Positions 9,415 to 22,321 of a stretch of 64,000 bases of DNA are shown here, one piece after another; positions within the stretch are counted from its first letter, which is position 1, and the number at the start of each line of letters is the position of its first letter. The position numbers and the translations under genes were made by a program. The notes below the pieces were generated by a model. That model saw only the letters and a list, made by a program, of their open reading frames with translations, was not told where the DNA came from and did not search any database. Source of the stretch: Ferrimonas sediminicola (GTDB taxonomy: Bacteria > Pseudomonadota > Gammaproteobacteria > Enterobacterales > Shewanellaceae); the NCBI RefSeq assembly GCF_005116715.1, contig NZ_SWCI01000001.1:124001-188000 (forward strand). The letters are read 5' to 3'.

Positions 9415-10308
9415 TCAGGCGACCGCGGCTCGAGCTCTGGAGCGGCGCCACAGGTCGAGAGTGAAGATCAGCAGGGCCGCCCAGATAAAGCAGAAGGTGG
9501 TCAGCATCGCCGGATCCAGGGTTTCGCCATAGAGGGTGGTGGCCAGGATAAACATCAGGCTGGGGCCGATATACTGGAACAGTCCCAGCATGTAGAAGGG
9601 GATGCGCACCGCCGCTGCGGCGAAGGCCAGCAGCGGCAGGGTGGTGACCACTCCGGCGGCCAGGATCAGCAGGTTCAGCTGCAGGCCGTTGCTGCTGAGA
9701 TCGGAGGTGGGGGTGTCCAGCTGCCACCAGAACAGCAGGGCCAGGGGCAGCATCAGGCTGGTCTCGACGAACAGCCCGGTGACCGACTTCAGGGCCACGC
9801 GCTTACGCAGCAGCCCATAGAGGCCGAAACTGGTGGCCAAGCCCAGAGAGACCCAGGGCAGGGAGCCGAACTGTACCAGTTCCAGTGCCACACCCACCAC
9901 CGCCATGCCCACGGCCGCCAGCTGCATCTTGGGCAGGCGCTCCCCCAGGAACAGCATCCCCAGGGCGACGTTGACCAGGGGGTTGATGAAGTACCCCAGG
10001 CTGGCTTCCAGCATGCGACCGGAGTTCACCGCCCAGATGAAGATCAACCAGTTTCCCGCCACCAGTACCGCGGTGGCCGTCAGGGTTGCCAGCTGCTTGG
10101 GTGTGCGCAGCAGGTTGCGTACCGCCCCCATCTGGCCGGTGACCGCCACCAGCAGCGCCATCAGGGCGAAAGACCAGATCACCCGGTGCATCAGGATCTC
10201 TGTGGCTGGGACCTCGGCGATCGCCTTGAAGTAAAGGGGAGCGAATCCCCACATGGAGTAGGCCATCAGGGCGTAGATGATGCCCTGACGCATTTCCTGG
10301 TTTTGCAT
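9415..10308 (-). CDS. rarD: EamA-family permease RarD
   Basis: 297-residue inner-membrane protein with ten predicted hydrophobic helices arranged as two EamA repeats. RGIIYALMAYSMWGFAPLY-type N-terminus, EILMHRVIWSF and the second-half LGLFQYIGPSLMFIL are characteristic of RarD, named for chloramphenicol sensitivity in Pseudomonas; the natural substrate is unknown. It precedes the thioesterase yigI and divergent recQ in the enterobacterial order. Confidence 0.9.
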   Translation of the reverse strand: MQNQEMRQGIIYALMAYSMWGFAPLYFKAIAEVPATEILMHRVIWSFALMALLVAVTGQMGAVRNLLRTPKQLATLTATAVLVAGNWLIFIWAVNSGRMLEASLGYFINPLVNVALGMLFLGERLPKMQLAAVGMAVVGVALELVQFGSLPWVSLGLATSFGLYGLLRKRVALKSVTGLFVETSLMLPLALLFWWQLDTPTSDLSSNGLQLNLLILAAGVVTTLPLLAFAAAAVRIPFYMLGLFQYIGPSLMFILATTLYGETLDPAMLTTFCFIWAALLIFTLDLWRRSRARAAVA

Positions 10309-10379
10309 GGCGAACCTGAATCCTGATTAGGGGGAATCTCTCAAGGGGGCGATATTATGCATCCATCGCCGCCCAGGGG

Positions 10380-10841
10380 CTAGCCCACTAGGTAGGTACC
10401 GGTGCCAAAGGCGATGTGGCTGCCTCTCTCATTGTGCAGCTCCATCCGGGCGACCGCCACCTTGTTGCCGGCGCGGATCACCGTGCCGGTGGCCACAAAC
10501 AGCTCCCCGCGGCCCGGCCGCAGGTAGTCCACCCGCAGATCGATGGTGCCCAGGTTCTTCATCCGCCGGGCCAGCAGCTCTCTGGGCCAGCTCTGCCGGC
10601 TCTTGATCACTGCGGAGAAGGCGGTCAGCCCCCCCGCCACGTCCAGCAGGGTGGCGGTGACGCCCCCATGGAGAATCTGCTGTGCCGGGTTTCCCACCAG
10701 CGCCGGTCGCATCGGCAGCCTCAGCTCCAGGGCGCCCTCCCCCTGACTGTGCAGTTCGATGCCCATCAACTGGTGGAAGGGAAGCTGGTTGGCAAACAGC
10801 TCCCGCAGATACTCCAGCGCTTCAGCCTGGGTCAGTTCCAT
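10380..10841 (-). CDS. yigI: YigI-like acyl-CoA thioesterase
   Basis: 153-residue hotdog-fold thioesterase (PaaI/4HBT type). The active-site region QILHGGVTATLLDVAGGLTA is clear, followed by the substrate-tunnel strand IDLRVDYLRPGRGELF. Length and location next to rarD and recQ match E. coli YigI, which hydrolyses medium- to long-chain acyl-CoAs. pldA, found between yigI and recQ in E. coli, is absent here. Confidence 0.85.
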   Translation of the reverse strand: MELTQAEALEYLRELFANQLPFHQLMGIELHSQGEGALELRLPMRPALVGNPAQQILHGGVTATLLDVAGGLTAFSAVIKSRQSWPRELLARRMKNLGTIDLRVDYLRPGRGELFVATGTVIRAGNKVAVARMELHNERGSHIAFGTGTYLVG

Positions 10842-10982
10842 CCTGGTACCTCACGATCTTCCTGAACAACTTAATCGGTCTATCAAAGCACTAACCCTGA
10901 CTCGGCACAACACCCGCCGGTGGCAGACAGCGCGGCTCAGTTGCATTACAATGGCGGCCCTTTTGCCCCTGCGCCGAGATCC

Positions 10983-12812
10983 ATGGACACCATCCTGAGC
11001 CCAGAACAACGCGACGCCATCACCACTCCTGCCCAGCAGCTGCTGGAGCAGGTGTTCGGTTACCGGGAGTTTCGACCGGGGCAGCAGCAGGTGGTGGAGC
11101 AGCTGGCCGCCGGCCGGGATGCCCTGGTGATCATGCCCACAGGCGGAGGCAAGAGTCTCTGCTATCAGCTGCCGGCGCTGCTGCTGCCGGGGGTCACCGT
11201 GGTGATCTCCCCCCTGCTCTCCCTGATGAAGGACCAGGTGGATGCCCTGCGCCAGCTGGGGGTGGGAGCGGTGGCCCTCAACTCCAGCCTGGGCCGGGAG
11301 GAGTGGTTGGCCAGTCTGGCGGCGATCCGTGACGGTCAGATCAAGCTGGTCTATCTCTCGCCCGAGCGACTGCTGGCGGCGGACATGATGGCCCGACTGG
11401 CCGAATGGCCCCTCTCCCTGATCGCCGTGGATGAGGCTCATTGCATCAGCCAGTGGGGCCACGATTTTCGTCCCGAGTATGCCCGCCTGGGGGAGGTGAA
11501 GTCCGCCTTCCCGTCGGTGCCCATGGTGGCCCTGACCGCCACTGCCGATCAGGCTACGCGCCGCGATATCCTCCGCCAGCTGGGTCTCAGTCAGCCCCAT
11601 GAACATCTGGCCAGCTTCGATCGCCCCAATATCCGTTACAGCGTAATGGATAAGCTCAGCCCCTTCGCCCAGTTGAAAACCTTCCTGCTGCAGCAGAGGG
11701 GGAATGCCGGCATCATCTACTGCGGCAGCCGTCGCAGGGTGGAGGAGGTGGCGGATAAGCTGCGCAAGGAGGGGTTTTCCGCCGAGGCTTACCACGCCGG
11801 CCTGGAATCAGGGTTGCGCCACCAAGTTCAGGAGGCCTTCCTGAGGGAGAAGATCGATATCGTGGTGGCCACCGTGGCCTTCGGCATGGGGATCAACAAG
11901 TCTAACGTGCGATTCGTGGTCCACTGGGATCTGCCCAAGTCCATCGAGAGCTACTACCAGGAGACCGGTCGCGCCGGTCGGGATGGGCTGGAGGCGGAGG
12001 CCCTGATGCTGTTCGACCCCGGTGACATCGCCCGGGTGCGCCAGCTGCTGGAGAGCGGGGAGCGGGAGCCCAATCCGGTGGAGATTCATAAACTCAATGC
12101 CATGGCGGCCTTTGCCGAGGCCCAGACCTGCCGTCGCCAGGTGCTGCTCAACTACTTCGATGAACCGGCCCACCGTGCCTGCGGTAACTGCGACATCTGC
12201 CTGGATCCCCCCAAGCGCTATGACGCCACCGAGGAGGCGCGCAAGGCCCTCAGCTGCATCTACCGGGTCAACCAGAGGTTTGGTATGGGTCATGTGATCG
12301 AGGTGCTCAGGGGCAGCAAGGGTCACGCGGTGGTGGAGCGGGGTCATGACAAGCTGTCGACCTGGGGCATCGGCGCCGAGCGCTCCAGCGACCACTGGCT
12401 GTCGGTGCTCCGGCAACTGGTGCACCACGGCCTGGTCAACCAGGATATCACTCGCTCCATGGCCCTGACCCTCAATCCGGCCGCCAGGGCGGTGCTGAAG
12501 GGGGAGCAGAGACTGGAGCTGGCCGAGCCCAGGGTGGTGCTGGCCAAGCCGGCGCGGGGCCGCTCCCGCCTGCTGCCTCAGCACTATGATCGGCGCCTGT
12601 TCGCCCGACTCAAGAGCCTGCGACGGGAGCTGGCGGATGACGCGGGGATCCCCCCATACCAGGTGTTTTCCGACGCCACCCTGGCGGAGATGGCCAGTGA
12701 AACCCCCACTACAGAGTGGGCCCTGCTGAGGATCAACGGGGTGGGGGCGAAGAAACTGGAGCGGTACGGAGAGGCCTTTATCGACGCCATTGGGGCCTAT
12801 CTGGACGAGTGA
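10983..12812 (+). CDS. recQ: ATP-dependent DNA helicase RecQ
   Basis: 609-residue 3'-5' helicase of the RecF recombination pathway. Walker A is PTGGGKS and the DEAH box is [17 protein letters not shown], with the aromatic-rich loop intact. Motif VI is [10 protein letters not shown]. The four zinc-binding cysteines are in the C-terminal domain ([10 protein letters not shown] ... CGNCDIC), followed by winged-helix and HRDC domains ending [19 protein letters not shown] 10983 gives MDTILSPEQ and the E. coli length; an upstream in-frame extension is unlikely. The last 35 bases overlap the 3' end of the convergent TPR gene. Confidence 0.96.
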   Translation: MDTILSPEQRDAITTPAQQLLEQVFGYREFRPGQQQVVEQLAAGRDALVIMPTGGGKSLCYQLPALLLPGVTVVISPLLSLMKDQVDALRQLGVGAVALNSSLGREEWLASLAAIRDGQIKLVYLSPERLLAADMMARLAEWPLSLIAVDEAHCISQWGHDFRPEYARLGEVKSAFPSVPMVALTATADQATRRDILRQLGLSQPHEHLASFDRPNIRYSVMDKLSPFAQLKTFLLQQRGNAGIIYCGSRRRVEEVADKLRKEGFSAEAYHAGLESGLRHQVQEAFLREKIDIVVATVAFGMGINKSNVRFVVHWDLPKSIESYYQETGRAGRDGLEAEALMLFDPGDIARVRQLLESGEREPNPVEIHKLNAMAAFAEAQTCRRQVLLNYFDEPAHRACGNCDICLDPPKRYDATEEARKALSCIYRVNQRFGMGHVIEVLRGSKGHAVVERGHDKLSTWGIGAERSSDHWLSVLRQLVHHGLVNQDITRSMALTLNPAARAVLKGEQRLELAEPRVVLAKPARGRSRLLPQHYDRRLFARLKSLRRELADDAGIPPYQVFSDATLAEMASETPTTEWALLRINGVGAKKLERYGEAFIDAIGAYLDE

Positions 12813-14538
12813 CGCCTTCGGCCAGCATCAGGCTGTGCTGGATCTGGTTGCACTCCAGCCGGGCCAGCAGGGAGTCCGCCTGATCCAGGGGGTGAGATCG
12901 TGCCACCCCGGTGGCGATGTTGCGGTAACCGGCTGCGGCCAGGCAGCGGCTCAACCGGTAACGCAGCCGCTCCGCTTCCGCTTCGCTGGCATCCTCCAGC
13001 AGGATCAGCAACTGATGATCACCGCACTCCAGCATCAGATCGTCGCAGCGCAGATCCTTGTTGAGGATTCGCTTACGCACCTTGTCTGACAGCGGTGGGC
13101 CCTCCCAGGTGAACTTGACCACCGGCAGGGTGCGATCGATGTTGGCCAGTGCCAGCTCCAGCCGGGTGCGCCAGTTCAGTTGGGCATGATTGTCGGGCAG
13201 CGCCTTGCCACGGTGATTGCCGGTCAGTTTGAACACCAGCCAGATCAGCCACAGCAACAGGCTGAGGGAGGCCGCCACTTGCCAGGCCATCAGCTGGTTG
13301 TGCAGCTTGAAGTAGGACTCCGATTGGCTGGCCAACTGGGTGCGACTGCGGTCGATCTTCTTATCCAGCAGGACTTTTTGCTGAAGAAGGGCGTCTTTGC
13401 GCAGGGTCTCCTGCTGCTCGGCGAAGGCCTCATGATATTTCAGCTGCAGTGCGTAGGCGCGTTGATGGTTTCCCTGCATCGCCTCACCTTGAGACTCGAT
13501 CCAATCCAGCTCAGCTAACACTCTGATGTCTTGCTCAAAGGTAAAACGCTCCCGGGCCAGCTTCAGTTGATTTGCAGCCTCATCGAATCGGTTCAGGTGA
13601 AACGCCGCTTCAGCCAGGAAGGAGCGCGCCCTGGCTTGACGCTCCTCCATGGCCAGGTCACCGAACATCGCCAGTGCCGAGTCGGCGTAGTCATAGGCGT
13701 CGGAGTAACGCTGCAGTTTCAGTGACAGCTTGGAGAACAGCAGGTTAAATCTGGCTTGTGCCAGCATGTCCATCTTCGGCACAAGCTGTTCCAATTGCTC
13801 CATGCGCGTTTGAGCATCCTGATACCGCTCCTGCTCCATCAGTGTAAATGTATGATTAACCTGAATTATCCAGCTCAGGGTGGAGTTCCCGGGGGCTTGT
13901 TTGATCGCCTGTTCAAACAGGGCGTCACTGCGCAAAAAGTCGCCAAGGTAGTAGTAGGTGCGTGCCAGGGAGTAGGAGATTAACGCGGGATGAGGGTGGT
14001 AGATAGGCCTCTTGTTGCGGCTGCTTTCCATCCAGGTCAACGCCTGGTAGAGGTCATCCAGCGCCGACTCCAGATCGCCCTGATCGGAATAGATGTCGGC
14101 GCGTCGAAGCAGGCTGAGCCCCAGGGCGCTGCTGGAGTCTTCACCGTGTATGGCTTTGTTGATGGTCTCCAGTGCCTGATCGTATTTGCCAAGCATCATA
14201 AGATTATTGGCTTCGCAGGCATTCATGTAGGCGACTAATTGAGGCATTTTCAGCTTACTTGCGGCGGCGAGTCCGCTGTCTAGAGCCTGTTGGGCCTCAG
14301 AGAGAGAGCGATTGCTGATGGCAGCCTCGCAGAGAAGCACATGCCAGCGCATCTGCAGCTCGGGCGTTGCGGCGAGGGCTCGAGGCCTGAGGCTCTCCAG
14401 CTTGTCGTAAGCACCGGGGGTGGAGAGCTGCACCTCGAGGGTGAGCGCATCGAGGCGTTGGGACAGTTCATCGGCGGCGGCAAAGGGGCTGCACAGTGTC
14501 AGCAGCAGCCAGGCAGTCATCCTTAACAGTGAGGGCAT
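12778..14538 (-). CDS. Periplasmic TPR protein with membrane anchor and degenerate GGDEF domain
   Basis: About 586 residues if ATG 14538 is used ([26 protein letters not shown]). The layout is a signal peptide with cleavage after AAA, a large TPR/helical domain, one membrane segment near the C-terminal third ([18 protein letters not shown]), and a C-terminal domain of about 130 residues. This last domain aligns by eye with diguanylate cyclases: [18 protein letters not shown] sits where GGDEF proteins have R-x-GGDEF. The GGDEF signature reads CGDHQ, so catalysis is not expected. It may be a sensor or scaffold related to TPR-GGDEF proteins of Shewanella. The start is uncertain; ATG 14520 lies inside the signal sequence. 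Confidence 0.75.
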   Translation of the reverse strand: MPSLLRMTAWLLLTLCSPFAAADELSQRLDALTLEVQLSTPGAYDKLESLRPRALAATPELQMRWHVLLCEAAISNRSLSEAQQALDSGLAAASKLKMPQLVAYMNACEANNLMMLGKYDQALETINKAIHGEDSSSALGLSLLRRADIYSDQGDLESALDDLYQALTWMESSRNKRPIYHPHPALISYSLARTYYYLGDFLRSDALFEQAIKQAPGNSTLSWIIQVNHTFTLMEQERYQDAQTRMEQLEQLVPKMDMLAQARFNLLFSKLSLKLQRYSDAYDYADSALAMFGDLAMEERQARARSFLAEAAFHLNRFDEAANQLKLARERFTFEQDIRVLAELDWIESQGEAMQGNHQRAYALQLKYHEAFAEQQETLRKDALLQQKVLLDKKIDRSRTQLASQSESYFKLHNQLMAWQVAASLSLLLWLIWLVFKLTGNHRGKALPDNHAQLNWRTRLELALANIDRTLPVVKFTWEGPPLSDKVRKRILNKDLRCDDLMLECGDHQLLILLEDASEAEAERLRYRLSRCLAAAGYRNIATGVARSHPLDQADSLLARLECNQIQHSLMLAEGVTRPDRPQWRR

Positions 14539-14688
14539 CAGGCCAGCATCGAGTCGGAAAAAGGGCCCTAGGATAAGACCTCTGTTAACGAGTGGTAAAG
14601 GTGGAGTACCAAAGAGGCTGATCCAGGTCGCAGAAGCACCGGAATAAGCTGCATAACCAATCACAATGACTGACTGAGCATTCCGGGG

Positions 14689-14718
14689 TTGACATCTCCT
14701 TCGGAATGCGGTCATAGT
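14689..14718 (+). promoter_or_regulatory. Probable leu operon promoter
   Basis: A perfect -35 hexamer TTGACA (14689-14694) is followed after 18 bases by CATAGT (4 of 6 matches to TATAAT). Transcription would start near 14725, about 37 bases before the leader peptide. The rest of the 14539-14688 gap shows no other feature I can support. Confidence 0.65.
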
Positions 14719-14761
14719 TAGGTCACTTCGTAACCGCGAAACCGCGAAAAAGAATTCATTT

Positions 14762-14842
14762 ATGTACAACGCATTTCAGTCTGACCTACTAATTAGCCTA
14801 ACCCTAGCAGGACGCTGCGCGGGCGGCTTGGTCGTGGACTGA
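14762..14842 (+). CDS. leuL: leu operon leader peptide LeuL
   Basis: A 26-codon open frame (MYNAFQSDLLISLTLAGRCA...). It has four CTA leucine codons at codons 9, 10, 13 and 15 (14786-14806) and a TTG near its end. CTA is rare in this GC-rich genome, where leucine is overwhelmingly CTG. This is the expected composition for a ribosome-stalling control peptide: with too little charged Leu-tRNA the ribosome pauses on the CTA run. The upstream ribosome-binding site is weak. The frame sits between the promoter and a terminator hairpin ahead of leuA. Confidence 0.85.
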   Translation: MYNAFQSDLLISLTLAGRCAGGLVVD

Positions 14843-14865
14843 AAACGGTACGACTCGAGCATTAT

Positions 14866-14894
14866 AAACCCGCGCTGTAGGCGCGGGTTTTTTT
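14866..14894 (+). terminator. Attenuator hairpin of the leu operon
   Basis: Nine-base stem AAACCCGCG / CGCGGGTTT with a run of seven T (14888-14894), ending 37 bases before leuA. The 5' arm CCCGCGC (14869-14875) is exactly complementary to GCGCGGG at 14817-14823, inside leader codons 19-21, which supplies the competing antiterminator. A CCGCG element at about 14734 could in turn pair with 14818-14822 as the protector. Confidence 0.85.
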
Positions 14895-14931
14895 GTGCCC
14901 GCGCTCAGTGCCAGGTTGTCATGGAGGCAGT

Positions 14932-17570
<2,639 letters not shown>

Positions 17571-17579
17571 GGAGACGAC

Positions 17580-18977
17580 ATGGCACAGACCCTCTATGAC
17601 AAGATCTGGCACAGCCACACCATCGAGGTGCCGGCGGAAGAGACGCCACTGCTCTACATCGATCGCCACCTGGTGCATGAGGTGACCTCGCCCCAGGCCT
17701 TCGACGGCCTGCGCCAGGCTGGGCGCAAGGTCAGGGCGGTCAGCCGCACCCTGGCCACCATGGACCACAACACCTCCACCCGCACCCGCTCCATTGAGGC
17801 GCTGCCCTCATTGGCGCGCACCCAGGTGCAGACCCTGCAGCGCAACTGTGAAGAGTTCGGCATCACCCTGTTTGATATTCACCACCAGAACCAGGGGATC
17901 GTCCATGTGATGGGGCCGGAGCAGGGCTTCACCCTGCCGGGCACCACCATCGTCTGCGGTGACTCCCACACCGCCACCCACGGTGCCTTCGGTGCCCTGG
18001 CCTTCGGCATCGGCACGTCAGAGGTGGAGCACGTGCTGGCCACCCAGACCCTGAGGCAGCGCCGGGCCAAAACCATGCGCATCGAGGTACGTGGCCAGGT
18101 GGCCGCGGGGATCACCGCCAAGGACATCGTGCTGGCGATCATCGGCCGGGTGGGCCACGGTGGCGGTACTGGCTATGTAGTGGAGTTCTGTGGCCAGGCG
18201 ATCCGGGATCTCTCCATGGAGGGGCGGATGACGGTGTGCAACATGGCCATCGAGCTGGGGGCCAAGGCGGGGCTGATCGCCCCGGACCAGACTACCTTCG
18301 ACTACCTCGAGGGGCGTCCCATGGCGCCGCAGGGGCAGGCGTGGCAGCAGGCGGTCGAGTACTGGCGCACCCTTCACAGCGACCCGGGCGCCTGTTTCGA
18401 CGCCGAGGTGGTGCTGGAGGCGCCCGAGATCGCCCCCCAGGTTACCTGGGGGACCAATCCGGGCCAGGTGGTCGCCATCGACCAGCCGGTGCCGGCGCCG
18501 GAGAGTTTCGATGAGCTGGTGGCCCGCTCCGCCGCCGAGAAGGCGCTGGCTTACATGGACCTGGCTCCGGGGGTGCCCCTGACCGAGGTGGCCATCAACA
18601 AGGTGTTTATCGGCTCCTGCACCAACTCGCGCATCGAGGATCTGCGCGCCGCGGCGGCCATGATTCAGGGGAAGCGGGTCGCCTCCGGGGTGGACGCCAT
18701 CGTAGTACCCGGCTCCGGCCTGGTGAAGGCCCAGGCGGAAGCGGAGGGGCTGGACCGGATCTTCCTCGACGCCGGTTTCGAGTGGCGCCTGCCGGGCTGC
18801 TCCATGTGCCTGGGGATGAACGACGACCGCCTGGAGGCGGGGGATCGCTGCGCCTCCACCTCCAACCGTAATTTCGAAGGTCGCCAGGGGCGGGGCAGTC
18901 GCACCCATCTGGTCAGCCCCGCCATGGCCGCCGCCGCGGCGGTCGCCGGCCATTTTGTCGATATCCGCCAACTCTAG
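17580..18977 (+). CDS. leuC: 3-Isopropylmalate dehydratase large subunit LeuC
   Basis: The [4Fe-4S] subunit of isopropylmalate isomerase. 465 residues. Cluster-binding cysteines are in [11 protein letters not shown] and GCSMCLGMN, and [32 protein letters not shown] is the classic aconitase-family block. It acts with LeuD, encoded ten bases downstream. Preceded by AAGGAG at 6-7 bases. Confidence 0.97.
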   Translation: MAQTLYDKIWHSHTIEVPAEETPLLYIDRHLVHEVTSPQAFDGLRQAGRKVRAVSRTLATMDHNTSTRTRSIEALPSLARTQVQTLQRNCEEFGITLFDIHHQNQGIVHVMGPEQGFTLPGTTIVCGDSHTATHGAFGALAFGIGTSEVEHVLATQTLRQRRAKTMRIEVRGQVAAGITAKDIVLAIIGRVGHGGGTGYVVEFCGQAIRDLSMEGRMTVCNMAIELGAKAGLIAPDQTTFDYLEGRPMAPQGQAWQQAVEYWRTLHSDPGACFDAEVVLEAPEIAPQVTWGTNPGQVVAIDQPVPAPESFDELVARSAAEKALAYMDLAPGVPLTEVAINKVFIGSCTNSRIEDLRAAAAMIQGKRVASGVDAIVVPGSGLVKAQAEAEGLDRIFLDAGFEWRLPGCSMCLGMNDDRLEAGDRCASTSNRNFEGRQGRGSRTHLVSPAMAAAAAVAGHFVDIRQL

Positions 18978-18987
18978 GAGAGCCCCG

Positions 18988-19581
18988 ATGCAAGCATTTA
19001 CCCAACACCGCGGAGTGGCGGCGGTCCTGGACCGGGCCAACATCGACACCGACCAGATCATCCCCAAGCAGTTCCTGGCCAAGGTGACCCGGGAGGGGTT
19101 CGGCGTCCATCTGTTCCATGACTGGCGCTATCTGGACCACGAGGGGAAGCGGCCCAACCCGGAGTTTGTCCTCAACACCGAGCCCGGGTGCCGGGCCAGT
19201 GTGCTGCTGGCGGGAGAGAACTTTGGCTGCGGCTCCAGCCGGGAGCACGCACCCTGGGCCCTGGCGGACTTTGGTTTGCGGGCGATCATCGCTCCCAGCT
19301 TTGCCGATATCTTCTACCAGAACGCCATCAACAATGGTTTGCTGCCCATCGCCCTGCCCCAGGATCAGGTGCAGGCGCTGATGGAGGCCTGTGGCGAGAG
19401 CCAGGTGGCGATCGACCTTGAGGCGTGTCAGGTCAGCTGTGGCGAACACTGCTTCAGCTTTGAGATCGATGCCGACGCCCGCCACAACCTGCTCAATGGG
19501 CTGGACGCCATCGGCCTGACCCTGGCTCATGAGCAGGCGATCGCCGACCACGAGGCGAGGTTGCCCGACTGGCTGAGGTGA
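18988..19581 (+). CDS. leuD: 3-Isopropylmalate dehydratase small subunit LeuD
   Basis: 197-residue swivelling-domain subunit that completes the active site of Leu[15 protein letters not shown] near the N-terminus and [17 protein letters not shown] in the middle are diagnostic. ATG 18988 has AGGAG eight bases upstream; the open frame before it overlaps leuC out of frame and is not used. Last gene of leuABCD. Confidence 0.97.
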   Translation: MQAFTQHRGVAAVLDRANIDTDQIIPKQFLAKVTREGFGVHLFHDWRYLDHEGKRPNPEFVLNTEPGCRASVLLAGENFGCGSSREHAPWALADFGLRAIIAPSFADIFYQNAINNGLLPIALPQDQVQALMEACGESQVAIDLEACQVSCGEHCFSFEIDADARHNLLNGLDAIGLTLAHEQAIADHEARLPDWLR

Positions 19582-19990
19582 TCGACTGTACGCTGAGTTT
19601 GTTTCCGTCAAACAGCTCCGACCAGTAAAAACCAATTAAAAACATCGTCTTAACTCGGAGATTGGGCCTGTCTCACCCAGGCCAGTGAATTACACTGGCC
19701 GGAGTGTTCTTTTTCGGCGCACACCTCCCGGTGACGCTGTGGAAATGTATGACACTGATTAAAATAGATATTTTTCATTGGCTCATGCGGATTCTGTGAT
19801 GATAACGGTACAGCTGTATGGTCAATGTGAGCCGGGTGTGACCTGTTCGAGGCATTGGTCCGGGTGAACTCTCTGGTGGGGCCGGCTGAATCAGGGTTTT
19901 TATGCCTTTCTTGATGGAGTAATTGCACTATTTTTTTCTCTCCCTAATATGGCGGCGACTAATAACATCCACACCGAAATTGGGGAAAGT
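19582..19990. other. Intergenic region leuD-fadL with FadR-like site and hairpin
   Basis: 409 bases without a convincing gene. At 19611-19627 is AACAGCTCCGACCAGTA, which matches 12 of 15 fixed positions of the E. coli FadR consensus (ANCTGGTCCGACCAGNT). At 19680-19700 is a perfect 8-base inverted repeat (GGCCAGTG, loop AATTA, CACTGGCC). It has no immediate T-run, so it is either a weak leu terminator or a protein-binding dyad. The stretch from 19740 onward is AT-richer and probably carries the fadL promoter. A frame of 92 codons on the minus strand looks random. Confidence 0.5.
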
Positions 19991-21259
19991 ATGAAGATTC
20001 GAGTAGTTGCTGCCCTGGTGGCCGGCGCCCTTGCCGGTCAGGTTCACGCCGCTGGCTTCCAGCTGGCGGAGTACTCCGCCACCGGCCTGGGCCGCGCCTT
20101 CGCCGGCGAAGCCGCCATCGCCGACAACGCCTCCGCCCAGGGGCGCAATGCCGCCTTGCTGATCCAGCTGGAGGGGCACCAGATCTCCGCCGGAGCCATC
20201 TATGTGAACCCCAATATCGATGTGGAGGGCACCACCTCCATTCCCGCGGCGGGCTTCTCCACCGATGCCAGTGCCGATGACATCGCTCCCGCCCAGTGGG
20301 TGCCCAACTTCTACTACAGCAACCGCCTGAGCGACGACTGGGCCATCGGCCTGGCCCTGACCTCCAACTACGGCTTTGCCACCGAACTGCCCGCGGCCCA
20401 CGAGGCGGCCATCTTCGGTTCAGATACCCAGATCACCACGGTGGAACTGGCCCCCAATGTGGCCTACAAGCTGAGCGATACCCTGGCGGTGGGCCTGGGC
20501 TTGCGCCTGGTCTACGGTGACGGCAAGGTCGAGGGCACAGTGCCAAACTGGGGCGCGAACTTTGGCCTGCCCGCCGGGGCCAAGCTGAAGTCGGTGGAAG
20601 GTGACGGCGTGGACTGGGGCTACCAGCTGGGCATGACCTGGGAGCCCGCCAAGGGCCACCGCATCGGCCTGGCCTACCACTCCGAGGTGGAGCTGAAGCT
20701 GGAAGGGGACGCCGAGGGGCTGGCCTTCGGCATGATGCCCGGCCAGAGCAAAGAGGGCAGCCTGAAGCTGCCGCTGCCTGCCTACGCCGAGCTCTCCAGC
20801 GTGCATCAGCTGACCGAGTCGCTGTCTGTCCACGGGTCCATCAACTGGACTGACTGGAGTGCCTTCGAAGAGCTGGTGGTGGATTTCCCCGGTGAGCCCT
20901 CCAACCTGCTGAAGGAGGAAAACTTCAAGGACAACTGGCGGGTCGCCCTGGGTGCCACCTACCAGCTGGACAGCCAGTGGCTGGTGCGCGGCGGTGTGGC
21001 CCTGGATAAGACTGCGGTAGACGACGAGCATCGCACCCTGAGCATCCCGGACTCCGATCGCCTGTGGTTCTCCTTCGGTGCCGGCTACCAGGCGTCCAAG
21101 GATCTGACCCTGGATATGTCCCTGACCTACATCAAGTCTCACGGTGATGCCCCCATCACTGAGAGCGTGGCCCTGAACGAGCAGGCGTCTGCTCTCTACC
21201 AGGGCGAGATCTCCGGTGACGTATGGCTGGCCGGTGTCCAGGCGACTTACCGTTTCTAA
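19991..21259 (+). CDS. fadL: FadL-family outer-membrane long-chain fatty acid transporter
   Basis: 422 residues with a Sec signal peptide (MKIRVVAALVAGALAGQVHA). The mature N-terminus AGFQLAEYSATGLGRAFAGEAAIADNAS is the FadL plug signature. The rest is beta-barrel-like, with alternating hydrophobic strands and a terminal phenylalanine (TYRF). It imports long-chain fatty acids or other hydrophobic compounds. GGGGAAAGT precedes ATG 19991. It stands alone between the leu operon and argP, followed by a strong terminator. Confidence 0.92.
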   Translation: MKIRVVAALVAGALAGQVHAAGFQLAEYSATGLGRAFAGEAAIADNASAQGRNAALLIQLEGHQISAGAIYVNPNIDVEGTTSIPAAGFSTDASADDIAPAQWVPNFYYSNRLSDDWAIGLALTSNYGFATELPAAHEAAIFGSDTQITTVELAPNVAYKLSDTLAVGLGLRLVYGDGKVEGTVPNWGANFGLPAGAKLKSVEGDGVDWGYQLGMTWEPAKGHRIGLAYHSEVELKLEGDAEGLAFGMMPGQSKEGSLKLPLPAYAELSSVHQLTESLSVHGSINWTDWSAFEELVVDFPGEPSNLLKEENFKDNWRVALGATYQLDSQWLVRGGVALDKTAVDDEHRTLSIPDSDRLWFSFGAGYQASKDLTLDMSLTYIKSHGDAPITESVALNEQASALYQGEISGDVWLAGVQATYRF

Positions 21260-21278
21260 AGGGTTTCGAATCGACACA

Positions 21279-21306
21279 ATGGGGGCCGGGTGGTCCCCAT
21301 TTTTTT
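21279..21306 (+). terminator. Terminator of fadL
   Basis: Nine-pair stem (ATGGGGGCC / GGTCCCCAT with one G-T pair), a 4-base loop and seven T. Confidence 0.85.
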
Positions 21307-21324
21307 CCTCTCCTGGCTGCTCGC

Positions 21325-22212
21325 CTACTGAATCAGCCGCTGTTTCCCCTCGGCGCTGAGAACCTGACCCACCATCTCCATCACCGGACTTTGCAGTCGC
21401 CAGCTGTGCCAGAACAGGGGCACATCGATGTGGTCATCGCACAGCAGCCGCAGTTTCCCCCGTGACAGCGCCTCGGACACCTGAAGCTCCGGCAGCAGGG
21501 CATACCCCATATGCTGCAGTACCGCATCGACAAACCCCTGGGAGGAGGGCAGCTGATGGTGGGGTGGACGACCGGTGACCTGGGGGTAGTGGCGGGCAAA
21601 GAAGCGGTTGAGCAGTTCATCGTCCCGGCCATAGGTGAGGGTGGGGCAGCCGATCAGCGTCGCCTCGGTGATGCCGCCGGTGAAGTGGCGGTCGGCGAAG
21701 GCCGGCGTGGCCATCAGCCGATAGCGCAGGGCGCCTATCCGGTGGGCGCGGCACCCCTGGACGGCGCGGGTGTGGGCGGAGATGCAGCCGGCAACCTCAC
21801 CCCGGCGCAGGCGCTCCAGGGTCAGCTCCTCGTCCTCTACCGTCAGCTGGGACAGCACGCCATGGTCTCGATAGAGTCGGGCCAGGGCGGCGGGCAGCCA
21901 GGTGGCCAGGCTGTCTGCGTTTACCGCCAGGCGCACCGGGGTGTGGCTGTCATCCTGCTCCTCGGTGAGGCTGGCGGCCAGGGTGGACTCCATCATCGCC
22001 ACCTGCTGCTGGTGGCGCATCAGTGCCAGGCCTGCCTGGGTGGGGCGAATGGGGTGAGCCCGAACCAGCAGGGGCTGTCCCAGGCGCTGTTCCAGCAACT
22101 TGACCCGCTGGGAGACCGCCGACTGGGTCAGACCCAGCTCCTTGGCCGCGCGGTCGAAGCTCCCCAGGCGGGCCACCGCCGCCATCGCTTCCAACAGTTT
22201 ATAGTCCAGCAT
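21325..22212 (-). CDS. argP: LysR-type regulator ArgP
   Basis: 295-residue LysR regulator; ArgP (IciA) activates the arginine exporter argO and responds to Arg and Lys. The N-terminal helix-turn-helix is LDYKLLEAMAAVARLGSFDRAAKELGLTQSAVSQRVKLLEQRLGQPLLVR, the ArgP pattern. Identification rests on this and on the divergent argO. The 109-base intergenic segment is AT-rich with repeated TTAATTAGC/GATTAGC-like elements, plausible ArgP sites. Confidence 0.9.
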   Translation of the reverse strand: MLDYKLLEAMAAVARLGSFDRAAKELGLTQSAVSQRVKLLEQRLGQPLLVRAHPIRPTQAGLALMRHQQQVAMMESTLAASLTEEQDDSHTPVRLAVNADSLATWLPAALARLYRDHGVLSQLTVEDEELTLERLRRGEVAGCISAHTRAVQGCRAHRIGALRYRLMATPAFADRHFTGGITEATLIGCPTLTYGRDDELLNRFFARHYPQVTGRPPHHQLPSSQGFVDAVLQHMGYALLPELQVSEALSRGKLRLLCDDHIDVPLFWHSWRLQSPVMEMVGQVLSAEGKQRLIQ

Positions 22213-22321
22213 TTGTTAATTAGCTCCGCTAATATTTGATTAGCACTATTAATTTTTGTTAATTCCTGCTCCAGCCTACAATCCCAGTCATAGAGTCACA
22301 AGCAGTTCAGGAAAGTGGAAG

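Noticed and set aside
19790-19812. TGTGATGATAACGGTA upstream of fadL as a CRP site
   Set aside because: Only the left half-site matches; the right half is poor.
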